A DNA stretch of 7,822 nucleotides from Pseudomonadota bacterium (GCA_022705265.1 JAKJEU010000066.1:1-7822); one strand, 5' to 3'. Shown: positions 1 through 6,425, counted from the first letter of the stretch. Notes: generated from the sequence alone by a model not told the origin. Program-made: numbers and translations.

Positions 1-2
1 AT

Positions 3-449
3 TACAACGACGCTTTGAAAGTTGATGATGATGAATTTGAGGAATTAAAATTAATTATTTATGATTTTATTGGCAAGATAAAGCTTTTTGAAAATGAAAA
101 AGTTATACCTTATGAAGACAGATTAGAATTTGATATGTTAATCAAATCTGTAAATGAAATGAGCGGAGTTGAAAAAAGTGATTTAATAGACTCCTTTGAA
201 AAATATTATAAATTAAGATTGCTTAAACAAGATTTTTATTATTTAGGCTGGTCATCATTTACGGTTAGTATATTTTGGCTTTTGGTGTGGGCAAGCATAT
301 TTTATTTTTCTTTATTTAAAGTTATTTTAATTATATCATTAATGGTTACGATTGTTTTGTTTTTGATTGGTTTAAGGCTTAATCAAGTTATTGATGATTA
401 TAAATTTGAAATTGAAAAACATGCTAAAAAAATTGTATCAAAACTTTAA
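3..449 (+). CDS. Two-helix membrane protein of unknown function, 3' part only
   Basis: The reading frame is open to the left edge, so this is the C-terminal part of a longer protein. A TTG at 15 could start it, but no ribosome binding site precedes it and the frame continues upstream. The first ~80 residues are charged and mostly helical in character, with many Asp, Glu and Lys. Two adjacent hydrophobic stretches follow, at about 249-311 and 312-374, rich in Phe, Ile, Leu and Trp, which should form a membrane hairpin with almost no loop. A short charged tail (about 25 residues, ending KKIVSKL) follows. I do not recognise the family and propose no function. Its stop codon overlaps by 4 bases the stop of the opposing pyrophosphohydrolase gene, with no obvious terminator between them. 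Confidence 0.7.
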   Translation, partial: YNDALKVDDDEFEELKLIIYDFIGKIKLFENEKVIPYEDRLEFDMLIKSVNEMSGVEKSDLIDSFEKYYKLRLLKQDFYYLGWSSFTVSIFWLLVWASIFYFSLFKVILIISLMVTIVLFLIGLRLNQVIDDYKFEIEKHAKKIVSKL

Positions 450-838
450 ATTTCTGGGTATTTTTTGGAATTTTTAAGGTAATATTCAATTTCTTTTTCG
501 TCCGTTTCGTTAATTGAAACCGAATTTAAAAAATATCCTTTATCAAAGCTTCCGATTTTTTGTTGTTTTGCTTTTCTTATGTTTTCTATTTCGCTCATGT
601 CAAAATTATTATGTTTGACGATAGACATGATGACTTCGATACAATCGGCAAGTTCTTCTTTTAATTCGGCTTCATTATTTGAATTAAGGCATTCGTTTGC
701 CTCTTCCACCAATTTTGATTTAAGCAATTTTACGATTTTCTCATGATTTAATGTGAAAAAATCAGGCACGATATTTTTGTTTTTGAAAATATCAATTCGT
801 CCATCACGCACCAAAGCATTTACTTTAAATTTTCTCAT
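446..838 (-). CDS. MazG/HisE-like nucleotide pyrophosphohydrolase
   Basis: A 130-residue protein of the all-alpha NTP pyrophosphohydrolase superfamily, which includes MazG, dUTPase-2 and HisE. Such enzymes cleave nucleoside triphosphates, often damaged ones, to the monophosphate and pyrophosphate. The N-terminal NALVRD (7-12) matches the KLVRDKIP-type opening of the 'phosphoribosyl-ATP pyrophosphohydrolase-like' branch. The metal-binding signature EExxE...ExxD is present as E45, E46, E49, E62 and D65. The downstream IRKAKQQKIGSFDKGYFL corresponds to the family's IRxxKxxxRGGFxxxxxL region. It is probably not the true histidine-pathway HisE, because no his genes are nearby and the N-terminal half is of the house-cleaning type. 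Its ATG overlaps the stop of the upstream acetyltransferase gene (ATGA), so the two are probably co-transcribed and translationally coupled. The natural substrate cannot be read from the sequence. Confidence 0.85.
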   Translation of the reverse strand: MRKFKVNALVRDGRIDIFKNKNIVPDFFTLNHEKIVKLLKSKLVEEANECLNSNNEAELKEELADCIEVIMSIVKHNNFDMSEIENIRKAKQQKIGSFDKGYFLNSVSINETDEKEIEYYLKNSKKYPEI

Positions 839-1404
839 AAAGAGCTTTCTTTATAAACTTTGCATTCGTGGGAATAAAGACAATCAAATTCGGGTGGAAA
901 TTCGATTATGCCGTCAAGCAATGCACCCATTTCAAATTCCAAGCCAAGGACATTTTCCTTATCATCGACTTCGAAAGGAGGAAATAAATCCCAAGTATAA
1001 GAAGGTTTAAACCCAAATTCATGATAAAATTCGGCATCTCCAAAAGCAATGATAGCATTGAAACCCAAACTTTTTGCTTTATCAATTCCAAAATCGATTA
1101 AAGACTTGCCAATCCCTTGGTTTTGGTATTCTGAGGCTACGGATAATGGAGTAATTGCAAGATATTTTTTTGTGTTTGCAATTTCTTGTTTTTCAGGTCT
1201 AAAAGTCTTAATTGTTACTGGCGAAAACAAAACATGACCGATAATTTGACCGTCTTTTTCAAAAACAAGAGAAAGCTCAGAAATAAAGCCTTTTGTTTCT
1301 CTTACTTCGTCGACCAAATTAGCTTCGGCAACGCCTGCGAAAACTTGTTTTATCAAAGTTCTTATAGCCTGATAATCGTTTTCATTTTCTTTACGAATAA
1401 ACAT
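835..1404 (-). CDS. GNAT-family N-acetyltransferase (YhbS-like)
   Basis: A 189-residue single-domain GNAT acetyltransferase, expected to transfer an acetyl group from acetyl-CoA to an amine. The N-terminal IRKENENDYQAIRTLI (3-18) is the usual opening strand and helix. A central strand (IIGHVLFSPV, 54-63) is followed by motif A with LAITPLSVASEYQNQGIGKSL at 82-102; the pyrophosphate-binding loop QxxGxG is Q94-N-Q-G-I-G99. FGDAEFYHEFGF (121-132) is the YxxxGF element seen in YhbS-type members. The acceptor substrate is unknown. The ATG at 1402-1404 is supported by an AAAGG ribosome binding site just upstream on this strand. It is the first gene of a two-gene operon with the pyrophosphohydrolase and has a good promoter candidate at 1438-1466. 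Confidence 0.88.
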   Translation of the reverse strand: MFIRKENENDYQAIRTLIKQVFAGVAEANLVDEVRETKGFISELSLVFEKDGQIIGHVLFSPVTIKTFRPEKQEIANTKKYLAITPLSVASEYQNQGIGKSLIDFGIDKAKSLGFNAIIAFGDAEFYHEFGFKPSYTWDLFPPFEVDDKENVLGLEFEMGALLDGIIEFPPEFDCLYSHECKVYKESSL

Positions 1405-1429
1405 AAATACCTTTATAAATAATTAAAGA

Positions 1430-1459
1430 ATGTCATCTTTATACTAAAAATGATACAAT
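1430..1459 (+). promoter_or_regulatory. Candidate promoter for the purine nucleoside phosphorylase gene
   Basis: TACAAT at 1454-1459 (5 of 6) is preceded by TG at 1451-1452, giving an extended -10. ATGTCA at 1430-1435 (4 of 6) is a possible -35 with an 18-base spacer. It is about 36 bases upstream of the ATG and interleaved with the opposing promoter. Confidence 0.4.
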
Positions 1460-1466
1460 GTTGCAA
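1438..1466 (-). promoter_or_regulatory. Sigma70-type promoter for the acetyltransferase operon
   Basis: Read on the minus strand, TTGCAA (1466-1461, 4 of 6 to TTGACA) is followed by a 17-base spacer and TATAAA (1443-1438, 5 of 6 to TATAAT). It lies about 35 bases upstream of the acetyltransferase ATG. It overlaps the candidate promoter for the divergent phosphorylase gene. Confidence 0.5.
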
Positions 1467-1495
1467 GGTTTAATTTTTTAATTAATGAGGTTGAG

Positions 1496-2275
1496 ATGTC
1501 TGAAACGCTTGAAAAAGTAAGAAAAATCGGGGTAAAAACGGCGGTAATTTTAGGGAGCGGTTTAAAAAGCTTAACCGACGATTTGGATGATGTTTTTGAA
1601 ATTTCATATAAAGATATTAACGGATTTCCATCACCAAAAATCAATGGACATGCTGGTAAAATGATAATTGGTAAATTAAATCATGAAAATATAATGTTTT
1701 TAAGTGGCAGAATTCATATGTACGAAGGTGGAGACGGCGGTGAAATCGTTGAATTTATCACATTGTTAAAACAAATGGGAATAGAGCATCTTATATTAAC
1801 GAATGCGGCGGGAAGTTTGAACAAAGAAATCAATGTCGGAGATGTGATGATGATAACCGACCATATAAATTTTTCGGGTAAAAACCCTTTGATAAGCATA
1901 AAAGACAAAGGTAACGATATTTTTGTTGATATGGTTAATGCATATGATAAGGACATTAACGAAAATTTCGAAAAAATTGCCAAAGAAAATCACATAACCC
2001 TTAAACGCGGTGTTTATATTTGGGCTTTGGGTCCAAATTTTGAAACCCCAGCAGAAGTGAGAATGTTCAAAGCCTTAGGTGCAGATGTCGCGGGAATGTC
2101 CACAGTCCCAGAAACCTTAATCGCAAGATATTTGGGCATGAAAGTATCCGCCTTTTCCATCATAACCAATTTTGGAGCAGGGATAAGCAACACAAAACTA
2201 AGCCACGAACAAACCCTTAAAATGGCAGGGCTTGGAGCGGAAAGTTTGAAAAAATTGCTTAAAAAATCGCTTTAA
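1496..2275 (+). CDS. punA: Purine nucleoside phosphorylase (trimeric PNP/MTAP family)
   Basis: A 259-residue purine-nucleoside phosphorylase that converts purine nucleosides and phosphate to free base and (deoxy)ribose 1-phosphate in purine salvage. All the main family blocks are present in order: phosphate loop ILGSGL (18-23), RIHMYEG (72-78) with the phosphate-contacting Arg and His, NAAGSLN (103-109), GPNFETPAE (179-187) with the base-contacting Glu183, GMSTVPE (200-206) with Met201, and ITN (223-225) with Asn225. These match human PNP Ser33, Arg84, His86, Glu201, Met219 and Asn243. Its length is at the short end of the family. The block after the base-contacting Asn is FGAGIS rather than the common KAAG-type sequence, which may affect base preference. 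The start is supported by GAGG at 1487-1490. The gene stands alone and is divergent from the acetyltransferase operon. The symbol is by family; a methylthioadenosine phosphorylase role is less likely but not excluded. Confidence 0.92.
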   Translation: MSETLEKVRKIGVKTAVILGSGLKSLTDDLDDVFEISYKDINGFPSPKINGHAGKMIIGKLNHENIMFLSGRIHMYEGGDGGEIVEFITLLKQMGIEHLILTNAAGSLNKEINVGDVMMITDHINFSGKNPLISIKDKGNDIFVDMVNAYDKDINENFEKIAKENHITLKRGVYIWALGPNFETPAEVRMFKALGADVAGMSTVPETLIARYLGMKVSAFSIITNFGAGISNTKLSHEQTLKMAGLGAESLKKLLKKSL

Positions 2276-2278
2276 AAA

Positions 2279-2428
2279 TTATTGGCTTAGCTTGATTTTA
2301 GCGGAAGTGATGATTTGAATTAAATCGTCGCAAGTTACTTTATCACTTTTCATCAAATCGACTGTAACTTCATCATTCATCAATTCTTCTAATGATGCTT
2401 CTTGATTACCTTTGAACGAGCTTGCCAT
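2279..2428 (-). CDS. Small 49-residue protein of unknown function
   Basis: An ORF of 49 codons beginning MASSFKGNQEASLEELMNDE and ending with a charged, probably helical segment (DDLIQIITSAKIKLSQ). The frame could be extended upstream to 2524. I prefer the ATG at 2428 because an AGGA Shine-Dalgarno (2441-2438 on the minus strand) lies 9 bases before it and the residues upstream are Ile/Tyr-rich and unlike a coding N terminus. No signal peptide, membrane segment or cysteine motif is seen; there is one Cys. Its stop is 3 bases from that of the phosphorylase on the other strand. I do not recognise the family; the acidic, soluble composition and good ribosome binding site make it more likely real than not. 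Confidence 0.55.
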   Translation of the reverse strand: MASSFKGNQEASLEELMNDEVTVDLMKSDKVTCDDLIQIITSAKIKLSQ

Positions 2429-2538
2429 ATTGTATTTTCCTATTACTTTATAATTTACGATTATTATTTTGTAACAATTCTTGCCACAAATAAAAATGGT
2501 ATGATGAATTAAATTAAAAATCAATTAATTAATTTATT

Positions 2539-2568
2539 AAAAAAGGGGCTACGCATATGTAACCCCTT
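2539..2568 (-). terminator. Intrinsic terminator of htpG
   Basis: On the minus strand, AAGGGG (2568-2563) pairs with CCCCTT (2548-2543). After one A/C mismatch three more pairs form (TAC/GTA), closing on a six-base loop. The 3' arm runs into six T residues. It sits 23 bases beyond the htpG stop. The plus-strand reading has a weaker T-run (GATTTTTG) and serves no plus-strand gene here. Confidence 0.8.
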
Positions 2569-2590
2569 GATTTTTGTTATGAATAAAAAT

Positions 2591-4480
2591 TTAAAGCCCA
2601 GCCATAATCGCCTTAGCAATACGGTCGGAAAAGGACGCAGGGTCTTTTAAACTTTCGCCTTCGTTAATCAAAGCTTGGTCGTAAATAAGGAGGATAGTAT
2701 TGCTTACAATCTCTTCTTTTTCACCAAGTTTCACAAGTTCGCTTAATTTTTTGATTAAAGGGTGCTTGGAATTAATGTCTAAGACTCTTGAACTTTTATA
2801 CATAGTTTGTTGTTGATATTTTTTCATCAATTTTTCAAGATGAAGGCTCATGTCTCCTTCCTTTGCCGAAATGCAAGCAGGGGATTTATCAAGACGAGTA
2901 GTAGGGCGAACCTCTGTTATTTCGTCTCCGATAACGATTTTCATTTTTGCAATCAAGCGTTCAAGGTCTTCGTTATTCAAAGGTTCGATATTTTCTCTTC
3001 CATCAACATATTTCATATCGTCAAGGTCTGTGCCAACTTGGGCGACATGTTTGATGTCCTTGAGCTTATATGCTGGGAAAACATTTGGCCAAAATTCGTC
3101 AATCGGGTCGGTAAGTAATAATACATCGACGCCTTTTGCTTTGAAAGCTTCGATTTGAGGGTGGTTTTTAAGAATGTTAACATCTTCGCCACTGATATAA
3201 TAAATTGCTTTTTGACCTTCGACCATGTTGTCGATATATTCTTTGAAGCTTATTGGTTTTAAAAGCTTTGAAGAGTTAAATCTTAAAAGCTCTGCAATTT
3301 CTTCGCGGTTTGCTCCGTCTTCATAAAGCCCTTCTTTTAACACAGAACCAAAATTTTCATAAAATTGGTTGTAACTTTCGACATCTTTTTCCGATTTTGT
3401 TTTAAGCTCTTTTAAAATCTTTGCCACAATGCCGTTTTTAATCTTTGTCAAAAGCGGAGTTTTTTGCAACATTTCACGGCTTACATTCAAAGGAAGCTCT
3501 TTGGTATCAATGATACCCTTAATGAACCTTAACCAATTAGGCATAAGGTCAAAAAGCTCATCAGAAATGAAAACTTTGTTGGTATAAAGCCTTAAAGACT
3601 TTTTCTTATCAGGTTGGAAGAGGTCATAAGGACGAATTGTTGGAATATAAATTAACGCGGTATATTCGATGGTTCCTTCGGCTTTGTAATGAATGGTGGC
3701 CCAAGGGTCGTCAAAAGCTTTTGCGGTGCTTTTATAAAAATCTTTATATTCGTCTTCGGTAATTTCCGCCTTGTTTCTTGTCCAAATAGCAGCTGAAGTG
3801 TTAATTTGTTCGATTTCATCGCCTTTGATTAAGAATACAGGCACAGAAATATGGTCGGAATAAGTTCTTACAATATTTCTTATTTTAATTGGGGAAGTGT
3901 ATTCCTTGTGTTCGTCTTTTAAGAAAAGCTTGATTTCCGTTCCTCTTTTCAAATCTGATTTTGGAGCGATACTAAACGAACCTTTTGCTTCCGAGGTCCA
4001 AATATTGCCGTCTTTTTCACCTGCTTTTTTTGAACAAACTTCGACCTTGTTTGCAACCATGAAAGCCGAATAAAAACCAACGCCAAATTGCCCGATGATG
4101 GAGCTGTCTTTTTTACGGTCGCCAGTTAAGTTTTTCGCAAATTCCGCAGACCCAGATTTAGCAATAGTTCCAAGGTCTTTGATTAATTCGTTACGGCTCA
4201 TACCCACACCGTTATCGCGGATTATCAAAGTTCCTTCTTTTTCATCAGGAATTATTTCGATTTTAAAATTTGCGCCTTCTTCCTTTGCAATATCAGGGCT
4301 GGTAAGGGCAAGATATCTTAATTTATCGCAAGCATCAGAGGAATTTGACACTAATTCGCGTAAAAATATATCAGGGTCGGAATACAAAGAATTGATAACG
4401 ATATCAAGGACTTTTTCGACTTCTGCTTTAAATTCGATTTTTTCTTCTTGTGGTTGATTTTCGTTTAAATTTTCACTCAT
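2591..4480 (-). CDS. htpG: Chaperone protein HtpG (bacterial Hsp90)
   Basis: A 629-residue cytosolic ATP-dependent chaperone, full length for the family (E. coli about 624). The GHKL/Bergerat ATPase domain spans about 14-220. Its ATP-site elements are LRELVSNSSDACDKL (40-54) with catalytic Glu42 and Asn46, DNGVGMS (89-95) with Asp89, the lid around residues 104-130, IGQFGVGFYSAF (129-140) and GTEIKLFL (180-187). The middle domain (about 230-510) carries NVSRE (332-336), whose Arg335 matches the arginine that reaches the ATP gamma-phosphate. The C-terminal dimerisation domain follows and, as usual in bacteria, lacks the eukaryotic MEEVD tail. The start is supported by AAGG four bases before the ATG. 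It is monocistronic, with a heat-shock-like promoter at 4532-4560 and a terminator just downstream. It helps fold and protect client proteins under stress, usually with DnaK. Confidence 0.97.
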   Translation of the reverse strand: MSENLNENQPQEEKIEFKAEVEKVLDIVINSLYSDPDIFLRELVSNSSDACDKLRYLALTSPDIAKEEGANFKIEIIPDEKEGTLIIRDNGVGMSRNELIKDLGTIAKSGSAEFAKNLTGDRKKDSSIIGQFGVGFYSAFMVANKVEVCSKKAGEKDGNIWTSEAKGSFSIAPKSDLKRGTEIKLFLKDEHKEYTSPIKIRNIVRTYSDHISVPVFLIKGDEIEQINTSAAIWTRNKAEITEDEYKDFYKSTAKAFDDPWATIHYKAEGTIEYTALIYIPTIRPYDLFQPDKKKSLRLYTNKVFISDELFDLMPNWLRFIKGIIDTKELPLNVSREMLQKTPLLTKIKNGIVAKILKELKTKSEKDVESYNQFYENFGSVLKEGLYEDGANREEIAELLRFNSSKLLKPISFKEYIDNMVEGQKAIYYISGEDVNILKNHPQIEAFKAKGVDVLLLTDPIDEFWPNVFPAYKLKDIKHVAQVGTDLDDMKYVDGRENIEPLNNEDLERLIAKMKIVIGDEITEVRPTTRLDKSPACISAKEGDMSLHLEKLMKKYQQQTMYKSSRVLDINSKHPLIKKLSELVKLGEKEEIVSNTILLIYDQALINEGESLKDPASFSDRIAKAIMAGL

Positions 4481-4508
4481 TTTGCCTTCTTTTTCTTCTT
4501 TGAAATTG

Positions 4509-4538
4509 TTAAAAATTAATTTACTATCAACATATAAT
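4509..4538 (+). promoter_or_regulatory. Candidate sigma70 promoter for cysE
   Basis: A perfect TATAAT at 4533-4538 lies 18 bases after TTAAAA (4509-4514, 4 of 6). It is 25 bases upstream of the cysE ATG. The -10 occupies the same base pairs as the opposing htpG -10. Confidence 0.4.
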
Positions 4539-4560
4539 CATCATTAAAGGAAATTTCAAG
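4532..4560 (-). promoter_or_regulatory. Heat-shock (sigma32/RpoH-like) promoter for htpG
   Basis: On the minus strand, CTTGAAA begins at 4560 and ATTATAT lies at 4538-4532, with 18 bases between CTTG and the -10 element. This fits the alphaproteobacterial RpoH pattern CTTG-N17/18-CYTATNT at all but one specified position. The same bases can also be read as sigma70 (TTGAAA, 17-base spacer, TATATG), so dual use is possible. It would give a 5' leader of roughly 45 bases. Confidence 0.55.
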
Positions 4561-4563
4561 ACC

Positions 4564-5187
4564 ATGTTTAAAAACTTAATCATCGAAGCAAAATCTATTA
4601 GAAGACGGGACCCAGCAGCAAGATCTTTGTTAGAGGTGTTTTTGTGTTACCCAGGTTTTCAGGCTTTGGTGTTTCATCGTTTAAGTCATTATTTGTGGAA
4701 ACATGATTTTAAACTTTTGGCGAGGTTTATTTCAAATATTTCAAGGTTTTTTACCGCAGTTGATATCCACCCAGGTGCGACAATTGGAAAAAATTTATTC
4801 ATTGACCATGCTTTGGGCGTGGTTATCGGGGAAACAGCGGAAATTGGTCGAAATGTTACGATTTATCATGGTGTAACCTTGGGTGGAACTTCGTTAAATC
4901 AAGGAAAACGCCACCCAACCGTGGGAAATAATGTAATCATAGGGGCAGGAGCAAAAGTTTTAGGGCCGATAAACATCGGTGCAAATGCAAGAATTGGTTC
5001 AAATGCGGTTGTTTTAAAAGATGTGAAAAAAAGAACCACTGTTGTTGGAATTCCTGCAAAAGAAGCAAAAGGTCCATCTCCATTGGATTTCGTTTCATAT
5101 GGTGCTTCTTTAAAAGTTGAAGATCCAGTATTAAAAGAAATTGAAGCTTTAAAACAAAGAATTGAGGCTTTGGAAAAAGGCTCCTAA
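4564..5187 (+). CDS. cysE: Serine O-acetyltransferase, short form
   Basis: A 207-residue enzyme that acetylates L-serine from acetyl-CoA to O-acetylserine, the first committed step of cysteine synthesis. The short helical N-terminal part has RDPAARS (15-21) and CYPGFQALVFHRLSHYLW (28-45). The left-handed beta-helix follows, with hexapeptide repeats from about 66 to 160. Residues matching the H. influenzae/E. coli active site are Asp16 (RDPA), Asp67 (DIHPG), Asp81-His82 (IDHALG) and His117 (KRHP). The protein is of the short EpsC-like type, about 65 residues shorter at the N terminus than enterobacterial CysE. It ends in a probable coiled coil (VLKEIEALKQRIEALEKGS) rather than the C-terminal Ile that docks into CysK. 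The AGG at 4548-4550 is about 13 bases from the ATG, longer than usual, so expression may be modest. No cysteine synthase gene is in view. Confidence 0.95.
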   Translation: MFKNLIIEAKSIRRRDPAARSLLEVFLCYPGFQALVFHRLSHYLWKHDFKLLARFISNISRFFTAVDIHPGATIGKNLFIDHALGVVIGETAEIGRNVTIYHGVTLGGTSLNQGKRHPTVGNNVIIGAGAKVLGPINIGANARIGSNAVVLKDVKKRTTVVGIPAKEAKGPSPLDFVSYGASLKVEDPVLKEIEALKQRIEALEKGS

Positions 5188-5316
5188 AATAAAAGAATAT
5201 TGTTAAAAAAAAGTGTTTTTTATAGATTTGTTGTTTTTTTTGTTATAGATTAGTATGTAATAGATGGCAAAGTATCGTAAAAACAAGGTAACCTTACACT
5301 TTAAGAGGTTTTATAT

Positions 5317-5901
5317 ATGGCAAATTATAGCTTAGAGCGATTAAATTTTTTGGTTGTTGATGATAACAAGCATATGAGAGCTTTGGTCAAAACAATTCTT
5401 CATGCTTTTGGAAGTAAAAATGTTCATGACGCAAGTGATGGTGCTGATGCTTTTAAAGAGTTAAGGGTTTTTCCAGCTGATATTATTATTACCGATTGGA
5501 ATATGGATCCTTTGGATGGGATTGATTTTACAAAATTGGTAAGAACTGGTAAGGACAGCCCAAATCCATTCGTTCCGATAATTATGTTGACGGGTCATAC
5601 CGAAATGCACAGAATTATCGAGGCAAGGGATTCAGGGGTTAATGAATTTTTGGCAAAACCAATTTCAGCAAAAAGTTTGTATTCAAGAATTAAATCAATC
5701 ATTGAAAAGCCAAGGCCTTTTATAAGGACAAAAACATATTTCGGACCAGACAGAAGGCGAAGAAATATTGATTACAAGGGAATTGAGCGAAGAAAAACTA
5801 TGTTAGAACAAGTTCAAATTCCAGTTAAACCTTCGGCTAGTGCTAAAAATCCAAATGTAAGTTTATCAGAAGATGAAGTTAATGCTTTGTTGAATAAATA
5901 G
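5317..5901 (+). CDS. Single-domain response regulator with GPDRRRR tail
   Basis: A 194-residue CheY-like receiver with no DNA-binding or enzymatic output domain. The REC domain covers about 9-130: acidic pair Asp15-Asp16, phosphoacceptor Asp60 (ITDWNM), conserved Thr92 (LTGHTE) and Lys114 (LAKP). The tail is largely unstructured by composition. It contains FGPDRRRR (142-149) and IERRK (156-160), arginine-rich elements I associate with alphaproteobacterial receivers of this type. After a Pro/Ser/Ala linker it ends in SLSEDEVNALLNK (182-194), which resembles the N-terminal CheY-binding peptide of FliM. The start is supported by AAGAGG at 5303-5308. The gene lies 9 bases upstream of an Hpt gene, its likely phosphorelay partner. 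The output is unknown; interaction with other proteins is more likely than transcription control. Confidence 0.92.
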   Translation: MANYSLERLNFLVVDDNKHMRALVKTILHAFGSKNVHDASDGADAFKELRVFPADIIITDWNMDPLDGIDFTKLVRTGKDSPNPFVPIIMLTGHTEMHRIIEARDSGVNEFLAKPISAKSLYSRIKSIIEKPRPFIRTKTYFGPDRRRRNIDYKGIERRKTMLEQVQIPVKPSASAKNPNVSLSEDEVNALLNK

Positions 5902-5910
5902 GGGTGGTAA

Positions 5911-6408
5911 ATGTCAGAGCAAACACAAGAAAATGTAATCATTAATGTAAAAAGCAGTCTTCATGACAAGGTTAAAGAATCAAGGGGCGATATTGTTATT
6001 TCCGATGATGTTTTAGCTGCGGCTCAGGATATGATTGCTGATATGTCTGTGATGTATCTTGATTGGGTAAAAGACGATTTTGTAAGAATTGATGCTGCAT
6101 ATGCGGAACTTGCAAGTAAACGAGACATGAAAAGTATCAGAGGAGTTTTTGAAATTGCCCATGATATGAAGGGGCAAGGAGGAAGTTTCGGTTACGATTT
6201 GATAACTGGAATTGGAAGTTCTTTATGTCGCTTTCTTGAAATAATTGAGGCAAAAGGAACTTGTAACGATGTTGCTTTGTCTGCGATTAAGGTTCATATC
6301 GATACTATGAAACTTATTATCAATGATGATATTAAGGGTTCGGGTGGCGAGATTGGAAGAAAGCTTTTAGAAGGCATTGAAGCAATAAAAAGAAAATTCT
6401 CACCTTAA
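5911..6408 (+). CDS. Hpt-domain phosphotransfer protein
   Basis: A 165-residue histidine phosphotransfer protein. The four-helix Hpt bundle occupies about 35-160, and the phosphoryl-accepting histidine is His84 in IAHDMKGQGGSFGYDLIT (82-99), the HxxKG signature. GIGSSLCRFLE (100-110) continues the conserved helix. The first 30 residues are polar and probably flexible. There is no kinase or receiver domain, so it should shuttle phosphate between a hybrid histidine kinase encoded elsewhere and a receiver, most simply the response regulator encoded 9 bases upstream. The spacing argues for one transcript, with GGGTGG just before the ATG as a plausible ribosome binding site. Closely similar proteins are typical of Alphaproteobacteria (from memory of the family, not a search). 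Confidence 0.9.
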   Translation: MSEQTQENVIINVKSSLHDKVKESRGDIVISDDVLAAAQDMIADMSVMYLDWVKDDFVRIDAAYAELASKRDMKSIRGVFEIAHDMKGQGGSFGYDLITGIGSSLCRFLEIIEAKGTCNDVALSAIKVHIDTMKLIINDDIKGSGGEIGRKLLEGIEAIKRKFSP

Positions 6409-6425
6409 TTTTTAAGGAAAATAAC

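Noticed and set aside
15..17. TTG at 15 as the true start of the first gene
   Set aside because: The frame stays open to the window edge and no Shine-Dalgarno sequence precedes the TTG.
753..1422. Plus- and minus-strand ORFs overlapping the acetyltransferase and pyrophosphohydrolase genes
   Set aside because: The GNAT and MazG motifs fix the true frames; the other frames show no domain or start signal.
2429..2524. Upstream extension of the small ORF to 81 codons
   Set aside because: The extra residues are encoded by AT-rich intergenic-looking sequence without a ribosome binding site, while the ATG at 2428 has one.
2807..4457. Several ORFs of about 100-120 codons on the plus strand inside htpG
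   Set aside because: They are antisense shadows of a strongly coding gene, are rich in Ser/Phe/Ile as expected from reversed codons, match no family I know and lack ribosome binding sites.
5203..5222. A-run/T-run hairpin after cysE as a terminator
   Set aside because: The stem would be only A-T pairs around GTG, with no GC core, so it is too weak to call.
5265..5278. TGGCA-like sigma54 promoter upstream of the response regulator
   Set aside because: The -24 half TGGCA is present but the required GC at -12 is absent at the right spacing.
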